Source: Carpediemonas membranifera
Taxonomy: Eukaryota; Fornicata
Assembly (NCBI GenBank): GCA_019828565.1
Contig: JAHDYR010000025.1
Span: 434,001-498,000 of the forward strand
Direction of reading: 5' to 3'
DNA length: 64,000 nucleotides
Shown here one piece after another: positions 49,037 to 59,410 of this stretch. Each line of letters begins with the position of its first letter. Positions within the stretch are counted from its first letter, which is position 1. The notes beneath the pieces were generated by a model that saw only the letters and a program-made list of their open reading frames with translations, ran no database searches and was not told the DNA's origin. Position numbers and translations under genes: made by a program.

Positions 49037-52000
49037 ATGGGCATTTTTGCTCGTTTTGCGCTGCTTGTTCTCTTGTTCAGTGCAGCTTGCACTGCAATAG
49101 ACATTAATCCGGCGTTTTATCGCAAGGCTCTCGCCGAGACCGAGTCTATGTTAGTTTCCTTATAGCTCGCCATTCACGGCTTTGCTTGCCTAAGAACTCA
49201 TTTATACAGGTTCGTGTCATGCCAACAGGACATCCTCGGCATTAGTGGCAACGCTAACCGCATCACCTGCTACTACTTCGGAACTACGATGCCCGACCCC
49301 ACGATCAACCCCGTTGTGACCGTCGACGCCTGCTGGGGCACCTCCATCACCAACTCCTACGTCAAGGCGGGTACCTCCGTCTCTGGCACGACGACATACA
49401 TCCACTCTGCGACGTTTGACGTCCCGGAGCCGACCTACGTTCCCAACTACAACCGGTACAACTGCCTGTGGAAGGTCTCCACCGCTATGAAGGTTCTGTA
49501 CAGCTCTGACCGCGACATCCTTCTCTCGATGACGCACGACACTGTCACGTTCGACACAGACGCCGACTGGGTCTACGTGGCTGGCGACAACTCGGCCGGC
49601 CAGATCGACAGCGACACGTCCAAGGCCAACGTTGACGTCCCCACCAACCTCTGGAGCAACGCGCCCTTCAACTACGAGGCCATCGCCAACGTCGAGATCG
49701 GCGACTCCGCCTTCGTCATCACTGACGAGGGCGAGCTGTGGTCCCTGGGCGGCACCAAGTACCCCGGCCACACTGTCGGCAGCACCGACGTATGGCGCCA
49801 GATCATCCCCGCGGGCACGGACAACATCGTCTTCACGCAGGTGTCGGTCGGCGCCAAGCACGCCATCTTCCTCGGCTACGACAAGGTCACGACACAAAAC
49901 CACGTGTACACTGCCGGTACCGGCCTCGCTGCTGGCGTGGACGCCGGCCTCTACGTGACGCTCAAGGAGATCACGATGTTCATGGGATGGGAGGTCAAGG
50001 AGGTCCAGGCGACCGAGACGGCCTCGTACGTGCTCCTCGACAGCGGTGAGATCCTCGCCGTCGGTGGCAACGACTTCGGTGAGCTCGGAAACGGCGGGAC
50101 GACCAGCTCGTCCACGTTCAACGCCGTCACCCTACCCACTGACTTCGGCAAGGCTGACGAGCTCGGCAACACCCAGGGCGCCTTCATGTTCGCAATCAAC
50201 ACCACCGGCAGCGTCGTGGCCTGGGGAGAGAACAACAAGGGTCAGCTCGGCCTCGGGGTCAACGACAACTTCGTCGCCACCCCCACTGTCGTCGCGTCCC
50301 TCCACGGCATGAAGGCCCAGACGATCGTTGGCGGTCTCGACTTCTCCCTCGTCCTCATCGAGTCCAGCTTCCAGGTCTACGGCGCGGGTGACACCGCCTA
50401 CACCGGCACGGACCCCGCTATTGTCACGGGCAAGACCACCAACGTCTTCGCCAAGTCTACCCTCGTCCCCACCCCCACCGCTGAGATCGCATGCGGCACC
50501 AAGCACGCCGTGGCCCTCACCGTCAGCCACACGAGCACGGACTCCCCCGTCTACACCTGGGGCGACAACTCGGCCGGCCAGCTCGGCCTCGGACACGACG
50601 CGAAGAGCACCGCCACGCCTACTCTGGTCCCCACCCTCTCTGACTCCTCGTTCGAGCGTGTTTTCGCCGGCCAGGAGCACCTCATCGCTATGGAGTCGAC
50701 CATGATCAAGGACGAGGCGTTCTACGAGATCTACCCCGACGGCATGGTTATGGTGGAGTCCCTCGAGGGCACCGTCGGCCGCTCCGTCCTCGGGGCCGTG
50801 TCGCAGTACAACGCCGCCTTCTCGAAGACCGATGTCGCCGTCATTGACCCCGTCCCCGGCGTTTACTGGATCTGGGCCGACGGCGCTTACCCGATCACCG
50901 ACGAGATCCTGCGGTTCACCATCCGCAACGGGGCCCGGGAGAAGTCCTTCCTCTTCCACATCCCGACGCAGGTGTCGATCAAGCCCCTCGCAGACAGCGT
51001 CTCGTGGCGATACACGGGCGACGCCTGGGTCGCCGAGGTGAAGCTCCGTCACGGTATTATCAACGGCCTGATGTCCCAAGTGACTATGGACTGCATGGGG
51101 CTCGTCTCCTCGTCGTTTATGCTCATGGCGATGGACCAGGCCTCGACGTCGTGGGACATCACCGTCCGGTCCATGCACAGCACCATCAAGACCACCCCGA
51201 TCTACCCCTACTACGCCAAGTGCACCCTCGCCATTGACGGCGTCGACCTGTACTCCGGCCCGCTCGGCACCCAGCTGCCGATGGACCTGACGCTCTCCTC
51301 GTTCGAGATCAAGGACCAGACGCCCTACGTCTACTACGGCTCCCAGATGACTGCGTGCATCAAGCCGATGGACATGTTCAACCGCTTCATCCCCATGAGC
51401 ATCGACGAGCTCGACGACAAGGTCAAGTTCGTCGCGGTTTACCCGACCACCGTGTCCAGCGAGCAGACCGAGACCCTCGAGCCCATGGGTGTCCACCAGA
51501 AGTTCTACTTCGACGAGGACGACCAGCGCTTCTGCCAGACGATCGACACGAACTTCCCCGTGTCAGGTCAGATCCAGGCCCTGTACGAGGGCGAGATCAT
51601 CGGCGAAGAGAAGTTCGTCATGATGCGGGCCGACTCTGGCACCTCCAAGGTCTGGGTCAAGAACCCTCCCCGCTGGCCCGCCGCACCTGGCAAGCCGCTC
51701 ACCTTCTGCGCCACGGTGTACAACGTGCTGGGCACTCACAAGATCACCAACGCCCCCCCGCTGTCCTTCGACATCGACATCCGCGGCACGGACGGCATCC
51801 TCAACTACAACCCCATCCTCGACCCCGCCACCGGCGACTACTGCATCACGATCGCCGTCCCGCCCGGCAAGTACTCGTTTACCGCCTTCTTCAACGGCGT
51901 CCAGGAGCTTCAGGGCGGCTCTTCCTTCGAGGTCAAGGCTGCCGGCAAATCTTCTAGCATCAAGTCCACTGCCTCGACTGTCATTGACTTCCTCCTCACC

Positions 52001-52204
52001 GCCCTCGCCGTCGTCATGGGCCCAGTCATTGCTGCCATCGGCCTCGTCGGCGGTATCATCATCGCTGTGGGCGGCATCGTGTTTGGCGTGATCATGACCC
52101 GCAAGGGCGCTGCAGGCGAGCCCAAGAAGAAGGGTCAGTATTCCAGCATCGACGCGGACGACTTCGGCAGTGCCGGCGACCAGTTCACTTACGATGCCAT
52201 CTAA
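49037..52204 (+). CDS. Secreted RCC1-propeller type I membrane protein
   Basis: Two exons, 49037-49149 and 49210-52204, with a 60-nt intron (gttagt...atacag), give 1035 aa. A signal peptide (MGIFARFALLVLLFSAACTA) is followed by RCC1-type repeats at about 125-500, with motifs GDNSAGQI, GGNDFGELGNGG, GENNKGQLGLG and GDNSAGQLGLG. Filamin/Ig-like beta-domains follow at about 520-960, then a TM segment near 975-1000 (GPVIAAIGLVGGIIIAVGGI). The short cytosolic tail is polar. A cell-surface or endomembrane receptor is likely. No known match to the whole layout. Confidence 0.88.
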
Positions 52205-52492
52205 GCACTTAAAATCGTAAATATCGTATATACTGCGCTGGGTTGTGTTATGACTGTTTATCATCTATTCGCGGGTTGTGGCGTTTGAAGGAAATGATCG
52301 CCAAGAAGCTTCGCGGAGGTCATGGGTAAACTGCGGGGTTCACAGGCCCTGGTAGCCTCATAAAGAGCTATGGGGTGCTAGATACGATTTCTCAATTTAG
52401 TCGTGATCGGATTTTGTACCGGATCCGTCCACGTTGGTCTTTCGTTGACCGAACAAGAACAGAACACTGTCTGAATAGACAAAACTTCCAGC

Positions 52493-53966
52493 ATGCCCGC
52501 TACCATCGAGAACCTTATCGAAATTGTCAAGCGCCGCGATCCCGTTCGTCTCCTGCAGTTTCAGCGCTCAGCGACTGCTCCTTCCTTGACATACGCTGCA
52601 CTCTTCGTACAAGCGGCCCATTGAAGGCGTAGCAGAAGCACCAGTGCCCATTCCTGCCTATTACCCACTGACACAGGGCCAGCCCGAGTTCCAGCAGGCC
52701 GCCTTCGAGGTCATCGAGTCTGTCCGCCCCCTCCTTGAGAAGGAGCCCAAGTACATCCCCATCATGGAGCGCATGCTCGAGCCCGAGCGCGTCATCCAGT
52801 TCCGCGTCCCCTGGATCAACGACAAGGGCGAACAGGAGGTCAACCGTGCCTTCCGCGTTGAGTTCAACAGCGCCCTCGGCCCCTACAAGGGCGGCCTCCG
52901 CTTCCACCCCAGCGTGAACCTCTCCATCATCAAGTTCCTCGGCTTCGAGCAGATCCTCAAGAACTCCCTTACCACCCTCCAGATGGGTGCCGGCAAGGGT
53001 GGCTCCGACTTCGACCCCAAGGGCAAGTCCGACAACGAGGTCATGCGCTTCTGCCAGTCCTTCATGACCGAGCTGTCCCGCCACATCGGCGCTAACACTG
53101 ACGTCCCCGCTGGTGACATCGGTGTCGGCGGCAGGGAGATCGGCTACATGTTCGGTCAGTACAAGCGTGTCCGCAACGTCTTCGAGGGTGTCCTTACCGG
53201 CAAGGGCCTCAACTGGGGTGGCTCCCTCATCCGGCCCGAGGCTACCGGCTACGGTGCCGTCTACTACGCCCAGAACATGATGGAGGCCAACGGCATGACC
53301 CTCAAGGGCAAGCGCTGCACTGTCTCCGGCTCTGGCAACGTCGCCCAGTTCGCCATCGAGAAGCTCCTCGACCTCGGCGCCATCCCCGTGACCTGCTCCG
53401 ACTCGTCTGGCTACATCCTCGAGGAGAGCGGCTTCACCCGTGAGCAGCTCGCTGAGATCATGCGCATCAAGAACGTCGCCCGCGCTCGCATCTCCGAGTA
53501 CACCAAGTTCTCCAAGACCGCCAAGTTCTTCCCCGGCAAGCGCCCTTGGGAGGTTGCCTGCGATGCCGCCTTCCCCTGCGCTACCCAAAATGAGGTCGAG
53601 AAGGCTGATGCCGAGGCTCTCGTCAAGGGCGGCTGCAAGTGCATCTCCGAGGGTGCCAACATGCCCACCACCCCCGAGGGTATCGAGGTCTACCTCGCCA
53701 ACGGTGTCCTCTACGGCCCCGCCAAGGCTGCCAATGCCGGCGGTGTCGCTGTCTCTGGCCTCGAGATGGCCCAGAACTCCCAGCGCCTTGCCTGGACCTG
53801 CGAGGATGTTGATGCCAAGCTCGCTAGCATCATGAAGAACATCTTCGACAACTGCGCTAACAACGCCAAGCTCTACGCCGACAAGCCCACCAACTACATG
53901 GTTGGCGCCAACATCGCTGGCTTCGTCAAGGTCGCCGACGCCATGCTCGACCAGGGCTGCGTGTAA
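52493..53966 (+). CDS. GDH: NADP-type glutamate dehydrogenase
   Basis: Exons 52493-52543 and 52677-53966, with a 133-nt intron (gttcgt...cacag), give 446 aa; Giardia GDH has 449. The splice gives [17 protein letters not shown] followed by [15 protein letters not shown], in line with the bacterial-type N-terminus. Core motifs include [55 protein letters not shown] and [13 protein letters not shown]. The hexameric enzyme interconverts glutamate and 2-oxoglutarate plus ammonium. GC at third positions is very high. The intron is much longer than others here. TGTAAAC follows the stop. Confidence 0.95.
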
Positions 53967-54284
53967 GCTGTTGTAAACCACTAGCTCTTAAGTTCCTTGA
54001 TTCAAACGGACACCAGGCCGTTTATCACCTCCAACTGCTGTGCTGGAGACATTGCAGGAAGGTACCTGACCGGCCGGCCAGACGACTGGCGAGCCACTCA
54101 GGCTGCAAACGATGACACTGGGCAGACAAGGTGACCCACGGCTTGCTGCACAAATCAGATTACTGGCACGCACCATCGCATTCGGCAGATCTCCAGGTCG
54201 GCGTTATGGTGGAGGCTAAGCAGGTTGGCATTCAAGCACTTTTGAGTCTCATCTCATTTCATTCACACTGACGTCGTCACACAG
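53967..54284. other. Region downstream of GDH
   Basis: About 318 bp. It contains the GDH 3' end (TGTAAAC at 53972) and a pyrimidine-rich tract. A possible first exon of the small unresolved gene that begins further on may lie here (ATG at 54112), but the splice is unclear. Confidence 0.3.
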
Positions 54285-54496
54285 GTGATCGCGCCGAGAC
54301 AGCCGCGTCAGCTCCTGCAAATCCGACAGGCTCTGCTTTCGAGCCGATTCCCCCGACTCGAATTCGGGAAATTGCCGCTGAGGCTGAATGCGACGTTCCA
54401 GACCTCTGCCACGCCAGGGATCGCGACTTCGGCAGCCATATCGCGATCCCATCCAGCGCACCCCCACTCACTCTGGCATTTATCAGCAGTATGTAA
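54285..54496 (+). CDS. Possible 3' exon of an unresolved small gene
   Basis: A coding-like frame runs from a CACACAG acceptor (54278-54284) to a TAA at 54494-54496. It reads DRAETAASAPANPTGSAFEP, then IPPTRIREIAAEAECDVPDL through PPLTLAFISSM. It ends just 7 bp before the 7TM gene's stop on the other strand. No in-frame ATG lies upstream, so an upstream exon is needed; a 61-nt intron from 54224 (gttggc) would fit the 60-nt class but its phase does not work with the ATG at 54207. No family is recognised. Confidence 0.3.
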
Positions 54497-54502
54497 CATA
54501 CA

Positions 54503-55465
54503 TCACTCATCGGACCCAACCTCCGCGATCCTCGCCTCAACGTCACCCACGTCGACGGCCGAGGTCTCACTCTCCAGGTCCCCAGGCGGCCCAAGGGTCT
54601 TGTACGCCATGCGGTTCTCGTAGAGGATGAATATAATATGGCCGAACGATATGGCGGCACCACCGATCATGATGAACATCTCGAGGGTGAATGCCACAAT
54701 GTACCGCGGGTTCGAGCCGAAGACCTGGTCGTCGTAGTTGCCTAGCTTCAGAACAGCGCCACCTGAGCTGAACGCCCATCCACAAGTCATGACCGCAAAT
54801 ATCATGGCGGAGACGAAGGCAATCTCCCAATTGTCATCCACAGGGTCCTCCTCGATCTTCGCACGGATTACGGTGACCAGACACGCGACAGCGTTGAACA
54901 GGAAGAGGCAGAAGAAGAACAGCATCACGGTGACGCCATCGAAATTCCAATAGTAGGCACAGCCGAGCACGATGGACGCCAGGAGCGAGAACAGCACGAT
55001 GCTGACGTATTCCCACAGACTGATCCCGAGGAATGGCTTGGATCTGGTCCGCAGCGTCTTTGTTACAGCTCGGGCGGCCCACAGCGCCGTGGACGACATC
55101 GTCATGAGCGTAATTAGCGACGTGAAGATCGAGATGGCCAGCAGGGTAACAATGACGTATGTGATGAACACCTGGATCTTTCCATAGATGGTGTCGGCGC
55201 CGAGGCTGTCGATGGGAGTTCCCAGGACATAGTCGATGATGACAGAGATCAGGAAAACGACGAAGCAGACAAATTCAACTGCACATCCGATGTAAAAAGG
55301 CACAAATGAGAGCTGCAGTGCAAAAAGTCTGCGCTTAAACAGCGTTAGACGGAAATGGCGGTGTGCAGCATAAATCGAGATACTCGCAAGGCAGAACAGG
55401 AGACCAAACAGGCTTAGAACTAATCGCACCGCATAAACACAGATGGTATATGTAGCGAACTCCAT
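54503..55465 (-). CDS. Seven-transmembrane protein of unknown family
   Basis: 320 aa with seven hydrophobic spans at about 10-35, 50-75, 97-120, 148-172, 178-200, 217-237 and 260-285. The first begins VYAVRLVLSLFGLLF. Short loops and a polar acidic C-terminal tail (SETSAVDVGDVEARIAEVGS) are seen. No DRY, NPxxY or rhodopsin Lys motif is clear. It may be a receptor or a transporter-like membrane protein. Unrecognised. The first Met at 55465 gives a short lumenal N-terminus without signal peptide. Confidence 0.72.
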   Translation of the reverse strand: MEFATYTICVYAVRLVLSLFGLLFCLASISIYAAHRHFRLTLFKRRLFALQLSFVPFYIGCAVEFVCFVVFLISVIIDYVLGTPIDSLGADTIYGKIQVFITYVIVTLLAISIFTSLITLMTMSSTALWAARAVTKTLRTRSKPFLGISLWEYVSIVLFSLLASIVLGCAYYWNFDGVTVMLFFFCLFLFNAVACLVTVIRAKIEEDPVDDNWEIAFVSAMIFAVMTCGWAFSSGGAVLKLGNYDDQVFGSNPRYIVAFTLEMFIMIGGAAISFGHIIFILYENRMAYKTLGPPGDLESETSAVDVGDVEARIAEVGSDE

Positions 55466-55814
55466 TCACGCACGCAGCAGGCAGAAAAGGAGATCGTTAT
55501 GTCGCAGGATAGTGCAAGTTCATTTCGCAGCTAATCTTGGATCCGGGTTTTGCGTTGAATTCGAGCTGTGACATTGCAGCACCATACATATCGCACCATC
55601 TGCCACGCTAGCCAGTGAATCCAGCCCTTGCCCCGACGACTGTAGCCGGGTCGAGTCCACGAGCTCACCTCTATGCCTCTTGATGGTGGAACGTTTGCGT
55701 TTGCTGAACCACGCTGCTCGTTGACGTTGTGCCTGTGTATCCCGCAGTGATCTGAAATCTCACGATCAGATCCGCATCCAGTCAAGTCAAAGATACAACC
55801 ACTCAATCTACATT
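55466..55814. other. Spacer between NuoE and 7TM genes
   Basis: 349 bp. It holds the 7TM 5' flank and the NuoE 3' end (a TGTAAAAT motif just beyond the NuoE stop on the minus strand). A minus-strand open frame here has no recognisable content. Confidence 0.35.
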
Positions 55815-56333
55815 TTACACAGGCTCGCCCAATCTACGGCCACGCATAGAACCAGGGGCGCGAAGCCTGCCGTCGGCCGTCTCCTGAAGCAAGACGGGGA
55901 TGTCATTGGCGGAGAGGTCCTCGTAGTACTCGCCATCCACGGCCATCACGGGGCCACAGGAGCAAGCGCCAAGGCATTCGACTTCCCTGACGGAGAAGTT
56001 GCCGTCGTCGGAATGCACGGCGTGGTGACCCTTGCACTTCTTGCCAATGTGGTCCCCAACGGCCTTGAGGACGTCGTCGCCGCCTCTAATCATGCAGGAA
56101 GCGCCAGTGCACACGTCGATGCTGTGCTTCATGTCTGGTTCGAAGCGGAACATCGAATAGAACGTCGCAGTGGACTCCACCTGACCCACTTGGAGCTTCA
56201 GGTCCTCAGCAAGCGCCGTCATGGCATCTTTCGAGATGTAACCATCGCGTTCCTGAATTTTGTGGAGCATTGGGATCAGGGCAGCCCGGGCTTGGTCATT
56301 GGGGTAATGGGCGAGGACTTCGGACAGCGACAT
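55815..56333 (-). CDS. NUOE: NADH dehydrogenase 24 kDa-type subunit (NuoE/NDUFV2)
   Basis: 172 aa. The N-terminal helical bundle (LIPMLHKIQERDGYISKDAM, then VESTATFYSMF) precedes a thioredoxin-like [2Fe-2S] domain. Its four Cys are in VCTGASCMIRGG and VECLGACSCGPVM, the CxxxxC...CxxxC pattern of NuoE/HndA. This subunit, with a 51 kDa partner, links NADH oxidation to ferredoxin or hydrogenase in hydrogenosomes of Trichomonas. The 51 kDa partner is not in this window. No presequence is visible, so organelle location is inferred. Start at 56333. Confidence 0.92.
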   Translation of the reverse strand: MSLSEVLAHYPNDQARAALIPMLHKIQERDGYISKDAMTALAEDLKLQVGQVESTATFYSMFRFEPDMKHSIDVCTGASCMIRGGDDVLKAVGDHIGKKCKGHHAVHSDDGNFSVREVECLGACSCGPVMAVDGEYYEDLSANDIPVLLQETADGRLRAPGSMRGRRLGEPV

Positions 56334-56585
56334 CTTTTCGACCCTTAGCCTGCACTTTCCTGATCCGTCGCGTCACATCTCGACCTTGTTGACCGAGGGC
56401 TTGGCGGTCTTAGCCATCGCCCCTGTCTTGGTTCGGCCCAAATCAGCTTCCATCCCAAGGTCCGCCTTCATCATCAGACTGCCACCACACAGGGCTGAAT
56501 TAAAGAGCCTATTTATGCACTGTCGAAGAGCCTACAGTTCCTCCGATAAGTCGAGCATTGTTTGCCTCAGCCGCGCATGTCTGAA

Positions 56586-57107
56586 TTACATCGCGATGCA
56601 CCCGCCCGAGCTCTTGGGCTTGTATGAGCCGGGCTTGTACCCGTAAAGGAACTTGATCTGGTTGTTGTTGAAGCACCCGCGGCGGATCTTGCGGATGAAA
56701 GTGCACGCGTCAAAGGCGCTGATCCCGCTCTCAATGAGCGCAACGGCTACGAGGACGGGCGCGCGACCAAGTCCGCTTTGGCAATGGATTGCGATGGGGC
56801 CAGGAGATGTCCCCTTGAAGTGATCGTGGACGATCTCCATGAATTCGGCGAGAATTTCACGAGGTGGCGCGCTGCCATCATCAAAAAGAAGGTCCTGGGT
56901 GAGTCAAGAAGAAGAACTGGAACTGACGTTGATAGAAATGCCCGCGTTCTCGAAGGGCTGTTTGTTATAGCCGCTGACGATCGAGATCATTCTCTGGACG
57001 TCGTGCTGCTTGAACAACTCAAGGTATTGCTCTGTGTTCTCGTCCTGGGGGCACTCTACTATCAGGAACGCTACTTTGTTCTTCTCAATAAGGCTTGCTC
57101 CGCTCAT
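56586..57107 (-). CDS. PRL/PTP4A-type prenylated phosphatase
   Basis: Two exons, 56928-57107 and 56586-56894, with a 33-nt intron (gtcagt...cccag), give 162 aa. The splice restores the FDDGSAPP acid loop. The P-loop is HCQSGLGRAPV with Cys98 and Arg104; PRLs have HCVAGLGRAPV. RGCFNNNQIKFLY is the PRL-type downstream helix, and the C-terminus ends CIAM, a CaaX box for prenylation. PRLs act at membranes in signalling and magnesium transport control. All CX5R residues are present. An in-frame upstream codon is not ATG. Confidence 0.93.
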
Positions 57108-57378
57108 TCGAACTAAAACAAGCTTCAACACGATCGTGCGCAAGACTGCGGAAGAGTCGAATGCAGCGCATGCCAATTTCGAGGAGCACCCCGGGCCACA
57201 TAGTGTAACAGCAGCCTTGAGGGCGGCCTACATGCCCACTCGCCCACCTGATGAAGGGGGGCCGACATACTCATTCTCCAGCCAGACCGAGATCATATTT
57301 CGCATGGCGTCCGACCTCAACCCGGAGCTATTAGCCTAATGATTTAGTCGCGACTCGAGCCAACTGAATTCCTCTATA

Positions 57379-57983
57379 TTACAACCTCCGTATCTTCTTT
57401 TTGTCCTTCTTGGGCTGAGCGGGTTTTGACCCTTCTTTCGCATGGACACTACTGTGTAAGCAAGATCACAACTAACAACATACGTCCACATTCTCGCCCG
57501 ACTGACATACTCCTCGTAATCCTCCATCTCCAGCTTGGCGGCCTCATCGTTGAGCGCAGACTCGGGGAAGGGCTCGAGCAAGAGGCAGCGGATGATCATC
57601 AGCACATGCCGAAGGGTGGTGTCTGGGGTCCAGTCCCGCTTCAAGACCTGAGTGAGACGGCTGCAGTGGACATACGTTGACGCAGATCTCCCCATCGACG
57701 CTGATGTTGGGGTGAAACACCTTGGTCATGAACCGGCCGAGGGGCGGCGAGTTGGGGTAATCGGAAGGGAACCGGAATCTTGGTGAGAGGCGCAGTGGGG
57801 AACATACTTCACGAGGAACTTGCCTCCTTCGAATGGGGACGCCTCTGGGCCCTCCAACGTGGCGGTGACGTCCTGGATGTTGGTTTCATTAATCGCAATC
57901 GTCCAGCCAGTTGGCTGATCATTAACCATGTCCTTCAGCTGTGCCATGATTTGCTTCATGGCTGAAATGGAGAGATCACTCAT
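57379..57983 (-). CDS. UBE2S: UBE2S-type ubiquitin-conjugating enzyme (APC/C E2), four exons
   Basis: Four exons, 57808-57983, 57676-57778, 57484-57647 and 57379-57451, with introns of 29, 28 and 32 nt, give 171 aa. The UBC fold has [14 protein letters not shown] (81-83 HPN), Cys91 in [33 protein letters not shown] and [12 protein letters not shown], specific to UBE2S. The basic tail ends [10 protein letters not shown], matching the UBE2S LRRL end that docks on the APC/C. UBE2S extends Lys11 ubiquitin chains on anaphase substrates. This tail reading needs the last intron. Human UBE2S is 222 aa, with a longer tail. Confidence 0.94.
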
Positions 57984-58237
57984 TGTTTGTTGTGTCGCGA
58001 AAATTGCCACTTTTGGCGACCATATCACGCAGCCCGGCCGGATAGCGCCACACCAGCCTGCGATGAGCGGGGGCAACACGTTGCCGAGTATGTTAAGTCG
58101 CGTCTGGCCTCTGCAAGGCCTCAGAGAGAGTGACCCTGGATCAGTTCACAGCAGCTTAAATGCACCAGCCGCACCACACTCGCATCAGAACCGATTTATA
58201 GGGAAGGGAGAGCACAGATGGGCCATGATACAAATCT

Positions 58238-58888
58238 TCAATTCAGCTCGCACGCACGTCGGGGGTGGGCACCCCAGGCGTCGTCCTTCGTCTTCGTCCG
58301 CGACTTGGTGCTGCCGGTCTTAGACCCCGTCGGGCTAACCAGCCGAGCCTTGACCTCCGCCTTGGGCTTGAGCAGGCGTGGAAACTCCTCGCCGATCAGG
58401 GCTTGCTGGCACATCTCCTGGGTAGACTCGGGCAGCTTTGAAAGAAAGAACTCGCCGACTCGGGCCATGCGGTTGGTGCCGCGGGGGAACTTCAGGCCAT
58501 CGGGCAGCAGTCTGCGTGCCAATGCGAGGGTGAAGTCGTTGCAGTTGAACGAGAGCACGGAGTAGCTGAGGCCGACGAAGGTGTCGCCGAGGTCTGCGAT
58601 GATTTGGGTAACTTCGGACCAACGGCGGAAGGTTCTGCCAAGGTATATACTGCGTCGGAAGTGGGCGTCGCCGTTCTCGAGCGCACAGGTTCTTGGAGCA
58701 CATTTGAAGATACCGGAGGTGTTGTTGTAGTGGCCAGCGAAGTACCATTCCTCCCCATGGACTTCTAAGCCAGTGTGGTGGATTCCGAGGCCAATTGGCG
58801 CCATTAGCGCATTCATCGGACTTAGATCGTATACATTGAGAAACACATCCCGAGGATCAACTTCTGCTCTGCTAGCCATCGCTTGCAT
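58238..58888 (-). CDS. PPPDE (DeSI-type) cysteine peptidase
   Basis: About 216 aa (start 58888, or 58879 at MASRAEVDP). The fold begins VFLNVYDLSPMN. The catalytic His is in GLGIHHTGLEVHGEEWYFAG and the Cys in YSVLSFNCNDFT, the PPPDE/DeSI signature. A C-terminal extension from about 170 is basic (KAEVKARLVSPTGSKTGSTK). DeSI enzymes remove SUMO or ubiquitin or cleave palmitate. The basic tail suggests nuclear or membrane targeting. One exon. Confidence 0.88.
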   Translation of the reverse strand: MQAMASRAEVDPRDVFLNVYDLSPMNALMAPIGLGIHHTGLEVHGEEWYFAGHYNNTSGIFKCAPRTCALENGDAHFRRSIYLGRTFRRWSEVTQIIADLGDTFVGLSYSVLSFNCNDFTLALARRLLPDGLKFPRGTNRMARVGEFFLSKLPESTQEMCQQALIGEEFPRLLKPKAEVKARLVSPTGSKTGSTKSRTKTKDDAWGAHPRRACELN

Positions 58889-59092
58889 GCTGGTAGTGTG
58901 TTGCCCTGGCAGGTGCCTTCGCAAAACTGCACCGTAGGCAGGCGTGACATCCGGCGTCCACCAGCCTGCGCACTGCCTGAGCACGCTATAGCCTGGTCCT
59001 ACTGCCCACTCCAGTCATTTGCCGGTCACCACCAAGATCAACAACAACAGGACGGCGTTTAAATGTATGTGGTACAGACCATATGGCGGCAT

Positions 59093-59410
59093 TCATTGGT
59101 CGTTCATGGCCTGGACAGCGATGAACTGGTAGCCCGCCTCGGGGATGGCAATGATCTCGTGCTTCTGCGACCGAATGCGGACAAAACGAAGATCGTTTGT
59201 GGGATCAATGTCACGAACTGACGCACGGCTCATGGCAGTGAACTGGGAGACGAGAGTAGCGTATTTGCTGCTGAGCTCCTGGTCTTCGAAGGTTGTGCGC
59301 ACGACATCGCCGTCATTTGAAAGGATTACGACACCGAGAACGCCGGGTTGCGCAGAAATGCGAGAAAGAGTAGCCTCGACTTCGTTTGTAGCCTGTTTTT
59401 CCCCGCTCAT
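59093..59410 (-). CDS. DYNLRB: Dynein light chain roadblock/LC7
   Basis: 105 aa starting MSGEKQATNEVEATLSRISA. The fold has GVLGVVILSNDGDVVRTTFE and, near the end, RIRSQKHEIIAIPE then YQFIAVQAMND, typical of roadblock/LC7 (GVxGxxVxxxxGxxxxT ... RSKKxEIMVAP). It is a homodimeric cargo-binding light chain of cytoplasmic and flagellar dynein. Length fits the family (96-110 aa). The longer upstream frame has no conserved residues. Confidence 0.93.
   Translation of the reverse strand: MSGEKQATNEVEATLSRISAQPGVLGVVILSNDGDVVRTTFEDQELSSKYATLVSQFTAMSRASVRDIDPTNDLRFVRIRSQKHEIIAIPEAGYQFIAVQAMNDQ

Noticed and set aside
52527-53981. Long antisense frame (484 aa) opposite GDH, and similar long antisense frames opposite EF1A, kinesin and the RCC1-type gene
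   Set aside because: They mirror the strong third-position GC bias of the sense gene; no domain appears and low-complexity Gly/Val/Asp/Leu runs are typical of shadow frames.
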